A stretch of DNA of 64,000 nt from Ciceribacter lividus (lineage in GTDB: Bacteria; Pseudomonadota; Alphaproteobacteria; Rhizobiales; Rhizobiaceae). Below the pieces are notes generated by a model, which did no database searches, was not told the origin of the DNA, and was given only the letters and a program-made list of their open reading frames with translations. Of the stretch, positions 7,518 through 16,733 are shown in pieces. Location: positions 1 to 64,000 of the forward strand of contig NZ_QPIX01000009.1 in assembly GCF_003337715.1 (NCBI RefSeq). The letters run 5' to 3'. The stretch's first letter is position 1; each line of letters begins with the position of its first letter. The translations under genes and the position numbers were made by a program.

Positions 7518-8554
7518 GCACCCCGAATCCCATCCTCTCCCCCGACAAGCGCGGCGAGGACATCGACGCCACCCTGCGCCCGCAGTCACTCGACGAGTTC
7601 ACCGGCCAGGCCGAGGCGCGGGCGAACCTGAAGATCTTCATCGAGGCGGCGAAGGGACGCGGCGAGGCGCTCGACCACGTGCTGTTCGTCGGTCCGCCCG
7701 GCCTCGGCAAGACGACGCTCGCCCAGATCATGGCGAAGGAGCTCGGCGTCAATTTCCGCTCGACCTCCGGTCCGGTCATCGCCAAGGCGGGCGATCTCGC
7801 CGCCCTGCTCACCAATCTCGAGGAGCGCGACGTCCTCTTCATCGACGAAATCCACCGCCTCAACCCGGCGGTCGAGGAAATCCTCTATCCGGCGATGGAG
7901 GATTTCCAGCTCGACCTCATCATCGGCGAGGGCCCGGCCGCCCGCTCGGTCAAGATCGACCTTTCGAAATTCACTCTCGTCGCAGCCACCACCCGTCTCG
8001 GCCTGCTGACGACGCCGCTGCGCGACCGCTTCGGCATTCCGGTGCGGCTCTCCTTCTACACGGTCGAGGAACTCGAAAGCATCGTCCGGCGCGGCGCCCG
8101 GCTGATGGGGCTCGGCATGACGGACGAAGGCGCCCGCGAGATCGCCCGTCGCGCCCGCGGCACGCCGCGCATCGCCGGCCGGCTGCTCCGCCGCGTGCGC
8201 GACTTTGCCGAAGTGGCCCGCGCCGACGCCGTCACCCGCGAGATCGCCGACGAGGCGCTGACCCGGCTTCTGGTCGACAATATGGGCCTCGACCAGCTCG
8301 ACAAACGCTATCTCAACATGATCGCGGTGAATTTCGGCGGCGGCCCGGTCGGCATCGAGACGATCGCCGCGGGCTTGTCCGAACCGCGCGACGCAATCGA
8401 GGACATCATCGAGCCCTACATGATCCAGCAGGGCTTCATCCAGCGCACGCCGCGCGGGCGCGTGCTGACGGCAACGGCGTGGAAGCACCTCGGCATGCAG
8501 CCACCGAAGGACCTCGAGGCCGCGCAGTTCCGGCTGACGCTGGAGGACGAATAG
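7514..8554 (+). CDS. ruvB: Holliday junction branch migration DNA helicase RuvB
   Basis: RuvB is the hexameric AAA+ motor that drives branch migration with RuvA. The start at 7514 ([16 protein letters not shown]) gives 346 residues, the normal length. Visible motifs are Walker [10 protein letters not shown] (about 59-67), Walker B LFIDEIHR, sensor I AATTRLG, the arginine-finger region [11 protein letters not shown] and a C-terminal winged helix ([11 protein letters not shown]). Its ATG overlaps the stop of the upstream toxin gene. It would be expressed from the ruvC promoter and possibly from the promoter inside the toxin-antitoxin module. Confidence 0.97.
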   Translation: MSTPNPILSPDKRGEDIDATLRPQSLDEFTGQAEARANLKIFIEAAKGRGEALDHVLFVGPPGLGKTTLAQIMAKELGVNFRSTSGPVIAKAGDLAALLTNLEERDVLFIDEIHRLNPAVEEILYPAMEDFQLDLIIGEGPAARSVKIDLSKFTLVAATTRLGLLTTPLRDRFGIPVRLSFYTVEELESIVRRGARLMGLGMTDEGAREIARRARGTPRIAGRLLRRVRDFAEVARADAVTREIADEALTRLLVDNMGLDQLDKRYLNMIAVNFGGGPVGIETIAAGLSEPRDAIEDIIEPYMIQQGFIQRTPRGRVLTATAWKHLGMQPPKDLEAAQFRLTLEDE

Positions 8555-8582
8555 TCCGATCACAGACGAAGGGAGTGCAGCG

Positions 8583-9149
8583 ATGGACGACCTGACCGAC
8601 CCCACCCGCGTCTTCCGCAAGCTCGCGCGCAACAATGCGCTCGCCAACTGGCGGCTGCATACGGCCTGCGCGCGCCTGCAGCCGGGCGAGCTGGAAGCGG
8701 CGCGCACCAGCTTCTTTCCCTCGATCCTCAAGACCCTCAACCATATCCTCGTCGTCGACTGGTTCTACGTCGATGCGCTCGAAGGCGGGACGCTGGGGCC
8801 GAAGGCCTGGGAGGACGAGGAACCGTTCCACGACCTGTCGGCGCTGGTCGCCGCGCAGACGGCCGTCGACCGGCGGCTTCTCGATTTCTGCGACCGGCTG
8901 AAAGCTGGCGATCTCGCGCGGGTGGTCGCCGTTCATCGCGGTAACCGCGTGCAGCACGACCGCTGCGACGACATCCTGAGCCACCTCTTCCAGCACCAGA
9001 CCCATCACCGCGGGCAGGTCCATGCCATGCTCGCCGGAACCACCGTGAAGCCGCCGCAGCTCGACGAGTTCATCGTCGGCGACGATGCGGCGGCACGGCG
9101 GGACGCCATGGCGGCCTTCGGCTGGACCGAAGCCGAGCTGATGCGCTGA
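8583..9149 (+). CDS. DinB-family protein
   Basis: This 188-residue protein belongs to the DinB/YfiT four-helix-bundle family, often metal-binding and thiol-dependent in function. Candidate metal ligands are the histidine in LNHILVVDWFY near residue 55 and the C-terminal cluster HQTHHRGQVHAML near 138-150. It follows ruvB by 28 bp on the same strand and may be co-transcribed. No specific substrate can be deduced. Confidence 0.8.
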   Translation: MDDLTDPTRVFRKLARNNALANWRLHTACARLQPGELEAARTSFFPSILKTLNHILVVDWFYVDALEGGTLGPKAWEDEEPFHDLSALVAAQTAVDRRLLDFCDRLKAGDLARVVAVHRGNRVQHDRCDDILSHLFQHQTHHRGQVHAMLAGTTVKPPQLDEFIVGDDAAARRDAMAAFGWTEAELMR

Positions 9150-9171
9150 GGGCGAAAAACCGCTCCGGACC

Positions 9172-10062
9172 TCAGCCGGCGTCCTGCCCGGCGAGGCTGC
9201 CGATCGTCGCCTCGAACAACGCCCGCCCGCCCGGCTGCCAGCCGAGCGCCCGGATGCGGTCCGTCGCCATCTCCCCGATCCCGGCATGATCGGCCGCCTC
9301 CGGCAATGGATGGGGACAGCCGACGAGCGCTCCGTAGAGCGAAATGAGGTCGCGGCGGTCGACGACGATGTCGGAGACGTTGAAGGACTGCGCCGCGACC
9401 TTCGAGGCGTCCGCCTGCAGCATGAGTGTCACCGCGCGGCCGACATCGCGGCCGTGCACCTCGGTGCCGGCGCGGGCGGCGACCGGCCGGCCGGCGCGAT
9501 AGTCCGCGAAGAGGCCGTCCCACTTGTTCGGCCGGAGATCGCCGTAGACGCCGGTGAGCCGCAAACTCGTGCCTGCAAATCCCGGCGCGGAAAGGTCGGA
9601 CAAGGCCCGCTCGGCGGTCAGCTTGACCTCGCCGTAGAGGCTTTCGGGCGCGAGCACCATATCCTCCCGGAACGGCGCAGGCTGGCGGCAGCCGTCATAG
9701 ACCGCACGGCTCGACAGGAAGACGCAGCGCCGCAGCCCGGCCGTCTTCGCCGCCTCGAAGAGCGCCACCGTGCCGTCGAGATTGCGCCGCCGGAAGCCGG
9801 CCGGGTCGCTCCCCTCGCCGCCGCGATACTTTCCGGGCAGGTGGTCGAAGGCGGCGTGGACGAAATGGTAGACGTCGTCGAAGGCGGTCGCGTGATCCTC
9901 CTGCGGATCGAGGGAGAGCGGCCGGAACCCGACCGGACGGGAGAAATGACCCGGCGGCGGCGCCTGGCGGCCGGCGACGACGACCACGTATCCGGCAGCA
10001 AGAAGTTCCTCGACGACATAGCGCCCGACGAGGCCGGTTGCGCCGGACACCAGAACCTTCAT
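9172..10062 (-). CDS. sqdC: SqdC-like NAD(P)-dependent reductase/epimerase of sulfolipid operon
   Basis: The start at 10062 follows a GGAGG site and overlaps the stop of sqdD as ATGA, giving 296 residues. The N-terminus VLVSGATGLVGRYVVEELL is a Rossmann nucleotide-binding fold of the extended short-chain dehydrogenase family; a YGEVK motif matches the catalytic Tyr-x-x-x-Lys. In the sqdBDC operon known from Rhodobacter, sqdC encodes a reductase-like protein that affects sulfoquinovosyl diacylglycerol synthesis, though its exact step is unsettled. The assignment rests mainly on gene order with sqdB and sqdD. Confidence 0.78.
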   Translation of the reverse strand: MKVLVSGATGLVGRYVVEELLAAGYVVVVAGRQAPPPGHFSRPVGFRPLSLDPQEDHATAFDDVYHFVHAAFDHLPGKYRGGEGSDPAGFRRRNLDGTVALFEAAKTAGLRRCVFLSSRAVYDGCRQPAPFREDMVLAPESLYGEVKLTAERALSDLSAPGFAGTSLRLTGVYGDLRPNKWDGLFADYRAGRPVAARAGTEVHGRDVGRAVTLMLQADASKVAAQSFNVSDIVVDRRDLISLYGALVGCPHPLPEAADHAGIGEMATDRIRALGWQPGGRALFEATIGSLAGQDAG

Positions 10063-10931
10063 GCGACCTCCGCCCGCGCGGGATCGGGAAGGGCCGCAAG
10101 GTCGGGGATGCCATCGCCGGTGCGATAGGCGTGCCAGAGATCGATCAGCGGCCGGAGCGCGGCGCTCTTCGGATGATCGGCCTCCCACGGCTTCTCATAC
10201 TGATAGTGGAGGACGGAGATCGCCTTCCAGTCCCACAGCTCCGGCAGGTTGAACCAGACGTATTGCAGCATGTTCATGAAGACCGGCAGGCCGTGCCAGT
10301 CCGGAAAGAACGCTTCGAGGAAGGTCTGGTCCGTCCGCCGCCAGAAGACGTTCGGCTGGTCGAGCCTGCGCAGCATGGCCTCAAAGGTCAGCAGCGACGG
10401 CCGGGCGACGAAGACGCCGGAATTCAGCCGGTGGAAGTCCGCAAGGCTCTCGTAGACGTTCGGCGCTGCGGAGAATTCAGGGTATTCGAACATCCGGTCG
10501 ATGTTCTTGAGGACGATGGCGTCGGCATCGATGAAGATGCAGGCGCGGTAGTCGATGAGCTGCCAGAGCCGGAGCTTGCAGAAATTGTCGAGCGGTGTGT
10601 GGAAGGACGGCTTGCGCCCCTTGGTAAAGGGCGCATCCGCATGCAGCCGCCCGCGGGCATGCCGCTCGTTGAAGGCATCGGAGAGCGGCAGGTGCTCGAC
10701 CTCGACCAGCCGGCAGTCGAGCGCCTCCAGCGACGCAAGATCGGCCGCCCCGACGGCTTCGGTGTGGAGAACGACGATGTCGGCGCGGCTGCCGGAGAGG
10801 CGGATCGAGCGGGCGAGCGCCACAGCCCCCATGGCATAGTCGGCATTGGTCACCAGCGTGACATAGGCTTCCCGCGAGCGGGCCGCCGTTGCGGAGCGGA
10901 TGCCCCGCAGGGTTTCGCTGCCCATCATCAT
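10059..10931 (-). CDS. sqdD: SqdD-like glycosyltransferase (family 8, glycogenin-like)
   Basis: This 290-residue protein is probably the transferase moving sulfoquinovose from UDP to diacylglycerol in sulfolipid synthesis. It has a GT8 fold: YVTLVTNADYAMGAVALARSI at the N-terminus, the metal-binding DxD motif in FIDADAIVL (about 145), LNSGVFVARP, and a C-terminal HYQYEKPW resembling the glycogenin-type HxxxxKPW. It starts with three consecutive ATG codons (10931, 10928, 10925); the first overlaps the sqdB stop as ATGA. Gene order sqdB-sqdD-sqdC matches the known operon. Confidence 0.85.
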   Translation of the reverse strand: MMMGSETLRGIRSATAARSREAYVTLVTNADYAMGAVALARSIRLSGSRADIVVLHTEAVGAADLASLEALDCRLVEVEHLPLSDAFNERHARGRLHADAPFTKGRKPSFHTPLDNFCKLRLWQLIDYRACIFIDADAIVLKNIDRMFEYPEFSAAPNVYESLADFHRLNSGVFVARPSLLTFEAMLRRLDQPNVFWRRTDQTFLEAFFPDWHGLPVFMNMLQYVWFNLPELWDWKAISVLHYQYEKPWEADHPKSAALRPLIDLWHAYRTGDGIPDLAALPDPARAEVA

Positions 10932-12148
10932 GAGACGGACTTCAGCTTCTTGCCTTCGGGATCGCGGTTGATCGTCTTGGCGATGTCCTTCGTCCAGGCC
11001 GAGACGGCCGGCACGCGCGAACGGTCGACGCGGTAGGCGAACTTCTTCGCCACCTCGACAATCTCGTCGAGCAACCCGCCCTCAAGCGTCGTCGGTTCGA
11101 GCCCGAGGCCGAGGAACTTGTCGTTCTTGACGATCAGGTCGTTCTCCGGCGCCTCCTTGCGCGGATTGGGAAGCCAGGCGATCTCCGAACCGGTCATGCC
11201 GGCGATCATCTCGGCGAGGTCGCGCACCCGGTGCGTCTCGGTCATCTGGTTGAAGATTTCGACCCGAGATCCGCGCGCCGGCGGATTGTTGAGGGCGATC
11301 TCGATGCAGCGAACCGAATCCTGGATGTGAATGAAGGCGCGCGTCTGCCCGCCGGTGCCGTGCACCGTCAGCGGATAGCCGATCGCCGCCTGTATCAGGA
11401 AGCGGTTGAGCACCGTGCCGTAGTCGCCGTCATAATCGAAACGGTTGACGAGCTGCGGATGGCGCCGCGTCTGCTCGGTGTGCGTGCCCCAGACGATCCC
11501 CTGGTGAAGATCGGTGATCCTGAGCGCGTCGTTCTTCGCGTAGAACTGGAAGAGAAGCTGATCCAGGCACTTGGTCATGTGGTAGATCGAGCCGGGATTG
11601 GCGGGATAGAGGATCTCCTGGGCGACCGTCTCGCCGGAGGTCGTCTCCACCCCGACCGGGAGATAGCCCTCGGGGATCGCCGCGCCCACGGTCGAATAGC
11701 CGTAGACCCCCATGGTACCGAGATGCACGAGATGAGCGTCGAGGTTGAGCTCGACCAGCGCATTCAGCAGATTGTGAGTCGCGTTGATGTTGTTGTTGAC
11801 GGTGTAGTTCTTGTGGCGGTCGCTCTTCATGGAGTAAGGCGCTGCCCGCTGTTCGGCGAAATGGATGATCGCATCCGGCCGGTATTCGGCGAGCCAGTTC
11901 TTCAGGAGCTCGTAGTCGCGGGCGAGATCGATGAGGTGGAAATGGATGCGACGCCCGGTTTCCGCATGCCAGACACGGGTGCGCTCCTGGATGGAATCCA
12001 TCGGCGTCAGCGACTGGACGCCGAGTTCGGTATCGATCCAGCGGCGGGAGAGATTGTCGAGAATGTGGATGTCGTGGCCGGCATCGGAAAGATGCAAGGA
12101 CGTCGGCCAGCCGACAAAACCATCACCGCCCATAACTGCTATTCGCAT
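10928..12148 (-). CDS. sqdB: UDP-sulfoquinovose synthase SqdB
   Basis: SqdB converts UDP-glucose plus sulfite to UDP-sulfoquinovose, the head-group donor of the sulfolipid SQDG. Starting at 12148 (MRIAVMGGDGFVGWPTSLHL) it has 406 residues. Recognisable features are the GGDGFVGW nucleotide-binding loop, HFAEQRAAPYSM, a threonine in LGTMGVYGY, the YHMTK Tyr-x-x-x-Lys pair, and GIVWGTHTEQTRRHPQL, all characteristic of SqdB rather than other epimerases. It is the first gene of the minus-strand sqdBDC operon and is divergent from ybgC across a 122-bp gap. Confidence 0.95.
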   Translation of the reverse strand: MRIAVMGGDGFVGWPTSLHLSDAGHDIHILDNLSRRWIDTELGVQSLTPMDSIQERTRVWHAETGRRIHFHLIDLARDYELLKNWLAEYRPDAIIHFAEQRAAPYSMKSDRHKNYTVNNNINATHNLLNALVELNLDAHLVHLGTMGVYGYSTVGAAIPEGYLPVGVETTSGETVAQEILYPANPGSIYHMTKCLDQLLFQFYAKNDALRITDLHQGIVWGTHTEQTRRHPQLVNRFDYDGDYGTVLNRFLIQAAIGYPLTVHGTGGQTRAFIHIQDSVRCIEIALNNPPARGSRVEIFNQMTETHRVRDLAEMIAGMTGSEIAWLPNPRKEAPENDLIVKNDKFLGLGLEPTTLEGGLLDEIVEVAKKFAYRVDRSRVPAVSAWTKDIAKTINRDPEGKKLKSVS

Positions 12149-12270
12149 GGTATCGACTCCTGTGCCCGTTGAGCTCGATTTCTGATAATGCCCATTTGTG
12201 ACAGAACTACAATGCCGGCGATCGGGCTCCACAAAACCCCAGACTATTGAGAGTGCAAAGGGATAAAACG

Positions 12271-12732
12271 TTGACGAACAAAGCGATTTCCATATGCGGC
12301 GAGCTCGTCGAAACCGGCCATCGCCTGCTCCAGCGGGTCTATTACGAAGACACGGATTTCTCGGGGCTGATCTATCACGCCCGCTATCTGCACTTCCTGG
12401 AGCGCGGCCGCACCGACTATCTGCGCTGCCTCGGCGTCGAGCAGAGCGCCCTTCTGGGGATCGATGACGAGGGCCTCGTTTTCGTGGTTCACCGGATGGA
12501 GATCGACTTCAAGAGCCCGGCGCGCATGGACGACGTGCTGGAGATTTTGACGACGACGGTGAAGGCGGGCGGCGCCAAGATGGTGCTGGACCAGGAGATC
12601 CGCCGCGGCGAGCAGCTGCTGATCGCGGCGAAGGTGACGATTGCCGTCGTCAACCGGCTCGGGCGCCCGCGCCGCCTGCCGGAGACGCTCGCGACACAGT
12701 TTCTCACATCGAGCGCACAAGCGCCGCGCTAA
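12271..12732 (+). CDS. ybgC: Tol-Pal-associated acyl-CoA thioesterase YbgC
   Basis: This is a hotdog-fold acyl-CoA thioesterase that leads the tol-pal cluster. The motif LLQRVYYEDTDFSGLIYHARYL carries the catalytic Asp of the YbgC family. No ATG fits; TTG at 12271 was chosen because AAAGGGA lies 7 bp upstream, giving 153 residues beginning MTNKAISICGELVETG. Upstream in-frame TTG (12247) and GTG (12253) are alternatives. A TTAACCAT element lies in the gap before tolQ. Confidence 0.9.
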   Translation: MTNKAISICGELVETGHRLLQRVYYEDTDFSGLIYHARYLHFLERGRTDYLRCLGVEQSALLGIDDEGLVFVVHRMEIDFKSPARMDDVLEILTTTVKAGGAKMVLDQEIRRGEQLLIAAKVTIAVVNRLGRPRRLPETLATQFLTSSAQAPR

Positions 12733-12926
12733 CGATGTTTTAACCATATCGATGCTTACTGGCAGCGTGCAGATTTGTGCGACGCACGCCTTCGTTTGAC
12801 CAAAATTGAACGCAACAAGGCGTTCTGGGAGCTTGAAGCGGATGGCGACCGGACTCCTTGATAGGCAAGCAATCTTGAACCGCCCGGTCTCGTGCCGGGC
12901 GTTTGGATTTCGGGGATTACAAAGCG

Positions 12927-13646
12927 ATGGAAGCAGTTGATTTGGCGGCAGCGACGCAGGACGTGAGCCTCTGGAGCCTGTTCATACAGGCGGGCTTCGT
13001 GGTGAAACTGGTCATGCTGGGGCTGCTCTCCGCCTCGGTCTGGACCTGGGCGATCGTCATCGACAAGACGATGAGCTACACGAGGGCACGGCGACAGTTC
13101 GACCAGTTCGAGCAGGTGTTCTGGTCGGGCCAGTCGCTCGAGGAACTCTACCGGACCCTCGCCGAGCGCAACAATACCGGCCTCGGCGCGATCTTCGTCG
13201 CCGCCATGCGGGAGTGGAAGAAGAGTTTCGAGCGCGGCGCCCGTTCGCCGATCGGCCTGCAGATGCGTATCGACCGCGCGATGGATGTGACGCTTGCGCG
13301 TGAATCCGAGCAGCTCGAAGCGCGCCTCGGTTCGCTCGCCACCATCGGCTCGGCCGCGCCCTTCGTCGGCCTCTTCGGAACCGTCGTCGGTATCATGACC
13401 TCGTTCCAGGCGATCGCCGGGTCGAAATCGACCAATCTCGCCGTCGTCGCCCCGGGTATCGCCGAAGCGCTGCTCGCGACCGCGATCGGCCTCGTCGCCG
13501 CTATTCCCGCGGTTATCGCCTACAACCGCTTCTCCGGCGACGCCGGCAAGCTGACGGCCCGCATGGAAGGTTTCGCCGACGAATTCTCGGCCATCCTCTC
13601 GCGCCAGATCGACGAGAAGCTGCAACCGCGTCAGGCCGCCCAGTAA
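12927..13646 (+). CDS. tolQ: Tol-Pal system inner-membrane protein TolQ
   Basis: TolQ, with TolR, forms the proton-driven motor that energises TolA during outer-membrane constriction at division. The ATG at 12927 gives 239 residues. Three membrane segments are visible: about 20-45 (FVVKLVMLGLLSASVWTWAIV), about 135-165 (LATIGSAAPFVGLFGTVVGIM) and about 180-200 (EALLATAIGLVAAIPAVIAY). The threonines in GTVVGIMTSF and ATAIGL are the expected channel residues. tolR follows by 26 bp. Confidence 0.96.
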   Translation: MEAVDLAAATQDVSLWSLFIQAGFVVKLVMLGLLSASVWTWAIVIDKTMSYTRARRQFDQFEQVFWSGQSLEELYRTLAERNNTGLGAIFVAAMREWKKSFERGARSPIGLQMRIDRAMDVTLARESEQLEARLGSLATIGSAAPFVGLFGTVVGIMTSFQAIAGSKSTNLAVVAPGIAEALLATAIGLVAAIPAVIAYNRFSGDAGKLTARMEGFADEFSAILSRQIDEKLQPRQAAQ

Positions 13647-13672
13647 GGGCGGCCGGTTACGGAGACTGACCG

Positions 13673-14131
13673 ATGGCAATGTCTGTTGGATCGAATGGCG
13701 GTGGCGGCGGTCGCCGCGGCTCGCGTCGTGGCGGCGGCAAGAAGAAGCCGATGAGCGACATCAACGTGACGCCGCTCGTCGACGTCATGCTCGTGTTGCT
13801 GATCATCTTCATGGTGGCTGCGCCGATGATGACGGTCGGCGTGCCGATCGACCTGCCGGAAACCCAGGCGAAGGCGATGAACGCCGACACCCAGCCGATC
13901 ACCATTTCGGTCAACCCGGCGGGCGAGGTCTACCTGCAGGAAACCCCGATCGCGATCGACGAGGTCGTCGCCAAGCTGCAGGCAATCGCCACCACCGGCT
14001 ACAACGAACGCATCTACGTGCGCGGCGACACTGCCGCCGCCTACGGCACCGTGATGAAGGTGATGGCCCGCATTTCCGCGGCCGGTTACAAGAACATCGG
14101 CCTCGTGACGCTGCAAGAACAGGAAAAGTGA
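13673..14131 (+). CDS. tolR: Tol-Pal system protein TolR
   Basis: This 152-residue ExbD-family protein has one membrane helix (VDVMLVLLIIFMVAAPMM, about 38-55) that carries the essential proton-channel Asp in PLVDVMLVLLIIF. The N-terminus is unusually rich in Gly, Arg and Lys (residues 6-26) before MSDINVTPL. The periplasmic domain (RGDTAAAYGTVMKVMARISAAGY) is standard. It lies between tolQ and tolA with short spacers. Confidence 0.96.
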   Translation: MAMSVGSNGGGGGRRGSRRGGGKKKPMSDINVTPLVDVMLVLLIIFMVAAPMMTVGVPIDLPETQAKAMNADTQPITISVNPAGEVYLQETPIAIDEVVAKLQAIATTGYNERIYVRGDTAAAYGTVMKVMARISAAGYKNIGLVTLQEQEK

Positions 14132-14140
14132 TCGGACGCT

Positions 14141-15247
14141 ATGAAAGGCAGTCTCATCACATCGGCCGTCCTGCATGTGCTGGCGCTGGTCTTGGCGCTG
14201 GTCACCATCAGCGCGCCTCAGTCCTTCGACGTCGCCGACGTCGAGGCGCTGCCGGTCGACATCGTGCCGATCGAGGAGATCACGCAGATCCAGCAAGGCG
14301 ACAAGAAGGCTCCGGTCGCCGAGAAGTCCGCCCCCGTCCCGACCCAGAAGCCGGCCTCGGTCGAGAACGCCGAAAACCTCGGCGACAACAAGGTCGACCT
14401 GAAATCGGTGCCGACCCCGAACGCCAAGCCGAACAATGCCGAATCCTCCGCCGCGCCGGAAAAGGTCGAGAAGGTCCAGCCGAAGCAGGACGACGTGACC
14501 AACGACGTCCAGGACATCATCAAGGAAGACACGGCGACCAATCCTTCGACCGAAGTCGCCAAGGCCGAGCCGCCGAGCGAGGCGAAGCCCGAGCCGGCAC
14601 CAGAAGCGAAGCCGGAAGCCAAGCCTGAGGAAACGGCGGCCGAAGAAATCCCGCTGCCGGAAAGCGTGCCTCTGCCGGCCGCAAAGCCGAAACCGGAAAA
14701 GCCGAAGCCCGCCGAGAAACCGGCCGAGAAAAAGCCGGCCGAGACCCAGACGGCGAAGGCTCCGGACAAGAAGAAGGCCGACAAGAACCAGGAGTCGGCG
14801 AAATCCAAGTCGTCGAAAGAAAGCGATTTCAACGCCGACGAGATCGCAGCCCTCTTGAACAAGAACGATCCGACGGCCGGCGGCGCCAAGGCGTCCCAGG
14901 ACAAGGCAGCGTTCGGCGGCAAGAAGACCACCGGCGGCTCGAAGCTCAGCCAGAGCGAGATGGACGCCCTCAAAGGCGTGATCCAGAACAACTGGTCTTT
15001 CATTCCCGGCCTCGCCGGAATGGAGGGCATGGTCATCCGGGTGAAGTTCCGGCTCGATGAATCCGGCAACCTGATCGGAGATCCGGAGGTCACCGCCAGC
15101 GGCGGCGAAGCCTCCACGCAGCAGGTCATGATGGCGAGTGCACGGCGTGCGGTCCTGCGCTCGGCGCCCTTCACCAATCTTCCACCCGACAAATATGACG
15201 CCTGGTCGGAGGTCATCGTGAACTTCGACCCCAGCGAAATGATGTAA
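14141..15247 (+). CDS. tolA: Tol-Pal system protein TolA
   Basis: TolA spans the periplasm and links the TolQR motor to Pal and TolB. The 368-residue protein has an N-terminal membrane anchor (SAVLHVLALVLALVTI, about 6-21). A long Lys/Pro/Ala/Glu-rich rod occupies about 50-260, with repeats such as KPEPAPEAKPEAKPEE. A C-terminal TonB-like domain (about 270-368) contains WSFIPGLAGMEGMVIRVKF and ends VIVNFDPSEMM. The 10-bp gap after tolR and 22-bp gap before tolB indicate one operon. Confidence 0.94.
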   Translation: MKGSLITSAVLHVLALVLALVTISAPQSFDVADVEALPVDIVPIEEITQIQQGDKKAPVAEKSAPVPTQKPASVENAENLGDNKVDLKSVPTPNAKPNNAESSAAPEKVEKVQPKQDDVTNDVQDIIKEDTATNPSTEVAKAEPPSEAKPEPAPEAKPEAKPEETAAEEIPLPESVPLPAAKPKPEKPKPAEKPAEKKPAETQTAKAPDKKKADKNQESAKSKSSKESDFNADEIAALLNKNDPTAGGAKASQDKAAFGGKKTTGGSKLSQSEMDALKGVIQNNWSFIPGLAGMEGMVIRVKFRLDESGNLIGDPEVTASGGEASTQQVMMASARRAVLRSAPFTNLPPDKYDAWSEVIVNFDPSEMM

Positions 15248-15268
15248 AAAGCTAAAGGCCTGAAACGA

Positions 15269-16576
15269 ATGATGAAGCTCAATCTTCTTCGATATCTGGC
15301 GGTGATCGTCGGCCTTGCCGGCGCCTTCGCGACGCCGGCGAACGCGCTCGTCGAGATCAACATCAACAAGGGCAATGTCGAACCGCTGCCGATCGCGGTC
15401 ACCGACTTCGTGTCGGGTGACGACATCGGCGCCCGGATATCCCAGGTAATCGAGGCGGACCTGAAACGCTCGGGGCTGTTCGCCCCGGTCAACCGCCAGG
15501 CCTTCATCGAAAAGGTCTCCAACCCGGACAAGGCTCCGCGCTTCGAGGACTGGAAGGTCGTCAACGCCCAGGCGCTCGTCGTCGGCCGGATCAACAAGGA
15601 AGGCGACGGTCGTCTTCGCGCCGAGTTCCGCCTGTGGGACACCTTCGCCGGCCAGCAGATGACGGGCCAGCAGTTCTTCACCCAGCCGGAGAACTGGCGC
15701 CGTGTCGCCCACATCATCGCCGACGCGATCTATGAGCGCATCACCGGCGAGAAGGGCTACTTCGACACCCGCGTCGTCTTCGTTTCCGAAAGCGGCACCA
15801 AGGCCGACCGCAAGCGCCAGCTCGCGATCATGGACCAGGACGGCGCCAACGTCCGCATGCTCACCAACACCAAGGACATCGTGCTGACGCCGCGCTTCTC
15901 GCCGAGCCGCCAGGAAGTGACCTACATGTCCTTCGAAGGCCAGCAGCCGCGCGTCTACCTCCTGCAGCTCGAAACCGGGCAGCGCGAGGTCGTCGGCAAC
16001 TTCCCCGGCATGACCTTCAGCCCGCGCTTCTCGCCCGACGGCCAGCGGGTCATCATGAGCCTGCAGCAGGACGGCAACGCCAACATCTACACGATGGACC
16101 TGCGCTCGCGCACGACGACGAGGCTCACCAACACCGCGGCGATCGACACCTCGCCGTCCTATTCCCCGGACGGGGCGCGGATCGTCTTCGAAAGCGACCG
16201 TGGCGGCCGCCAGCAGCTCTACGTCATGAATGCGGACGGCTCCGGCCAGAACCGCATCTCCTTCGGCGACGGCTCCTATTCGACGCCGGTCTGGTCGCCG
16301 CGCGGCGACCTCATCGCCTTCACCAAGCAGTCGGGCGGCAAGTTCTCGATCGGCGTGATGAAGCCCGACGGTTCCGGCGAACGCATCCTGACGACCGGCT
16401 TCCACAACGAGGGCCCGACCTGGGCGCCGAACGGCCGCGTCATCATGTTCTTCCGTCAGGCCGCCGGCGCCGGCGGGCCGCAGCTCTACTCGATCGACCT
16501 CACCGGCTACAACGAGCAGATGATCCCGACGCCGACCTACGCCTCGGACCCGGCCTGGTCGCCTCTCCTCGAATGA
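15269..16576 (+). CDS. tolB: Tol-Pal system beta-propeller protein TolB
   Basis: This 435-residue periplasmic protein has a signal peptide ([20 protein letters not shown], cleavage near NALVEI). An N-terminal domain of about 150 residues precedes a six-bladed WD-like propeller whose blades repeat sequences such as [34 protein letters not shown] and [17 protein letters not shown]. TolB binds Pal through the propeller. A perfect terminator palindrome starts within the stop codon, so the ybgC-tolQRAB transcript can end here. Confidence 0.96.
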   Translation: MMKLNLLRYLAVIVGLAGAFATPANALVEININKGNVEPLPIAVTDFVSGDDIGARISQVIEADLKRSGLFAPVNRQAFIEKVSNPDKAPRFEDWKVVNAQALVVGRINKEGDGRLRAEFRLWDTFAGQQMTGQQFFTQPENWRRVAHIIADAIYERITGEKGYFDTRVVFVSESGTKADRKRQLAIMDQDGANVRMLTNTKDIVLTPRFSPSRQEVTYMSFEGQQPRVYLLQLETGQREVVGNFPGMTFSPRFSPDGQRVIMSLQQDGNANIYTMDLRSRTTTRLTNTAAIDTSPSYSPDGARIVFESDRGGRQQLYVMNADGSGQNRISFGDGSYSTPVWSPRGDLIAFTKQSGGKFSIGVMKPDGSGERILTTGFHNEGPTWAPNGRVIMFFRQAAGAGGPQLYSIDLTGYNEQMIPTPTYASDPAWSPLLE

Positions 16577-16598
16577 GGCGCAATTGCGCCTCTTTCTT
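16575..16598 (+). terminator. Terminator after tolB
   Basis: The 18-bp perfect palindrome GAGGCGCAATTGCGCCTC (16575-16592) is followed by TTTCTT. It begins inside the tolB stop codon and separates tolB from pal. Confidence 0.75.
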
Positions 16599-16733
16599 GC
16601 CGCAAAGTGCTGCAAATCAGGCACTTTCAGCGGTTCTTTAGGACTTTGCTAACCATGTTCCTTCGATGCCGGTTAACCTAGAACGGTTAGAGTCCGGCAA
16701 CCCTAACCGAAGACATTCAAGGAGAGACCGGCG

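Noticed and set aside
13631-16624. Very long open frame antisense to tolR-tolA-tolB (997 codons)
   Set aside because: High-G+C DNA leaves long open antisense frames; the predicted product is low-complexity Arg/Gly/Asp-rich with no domain, while the plus strand encodes well-conserved Tol proteins.
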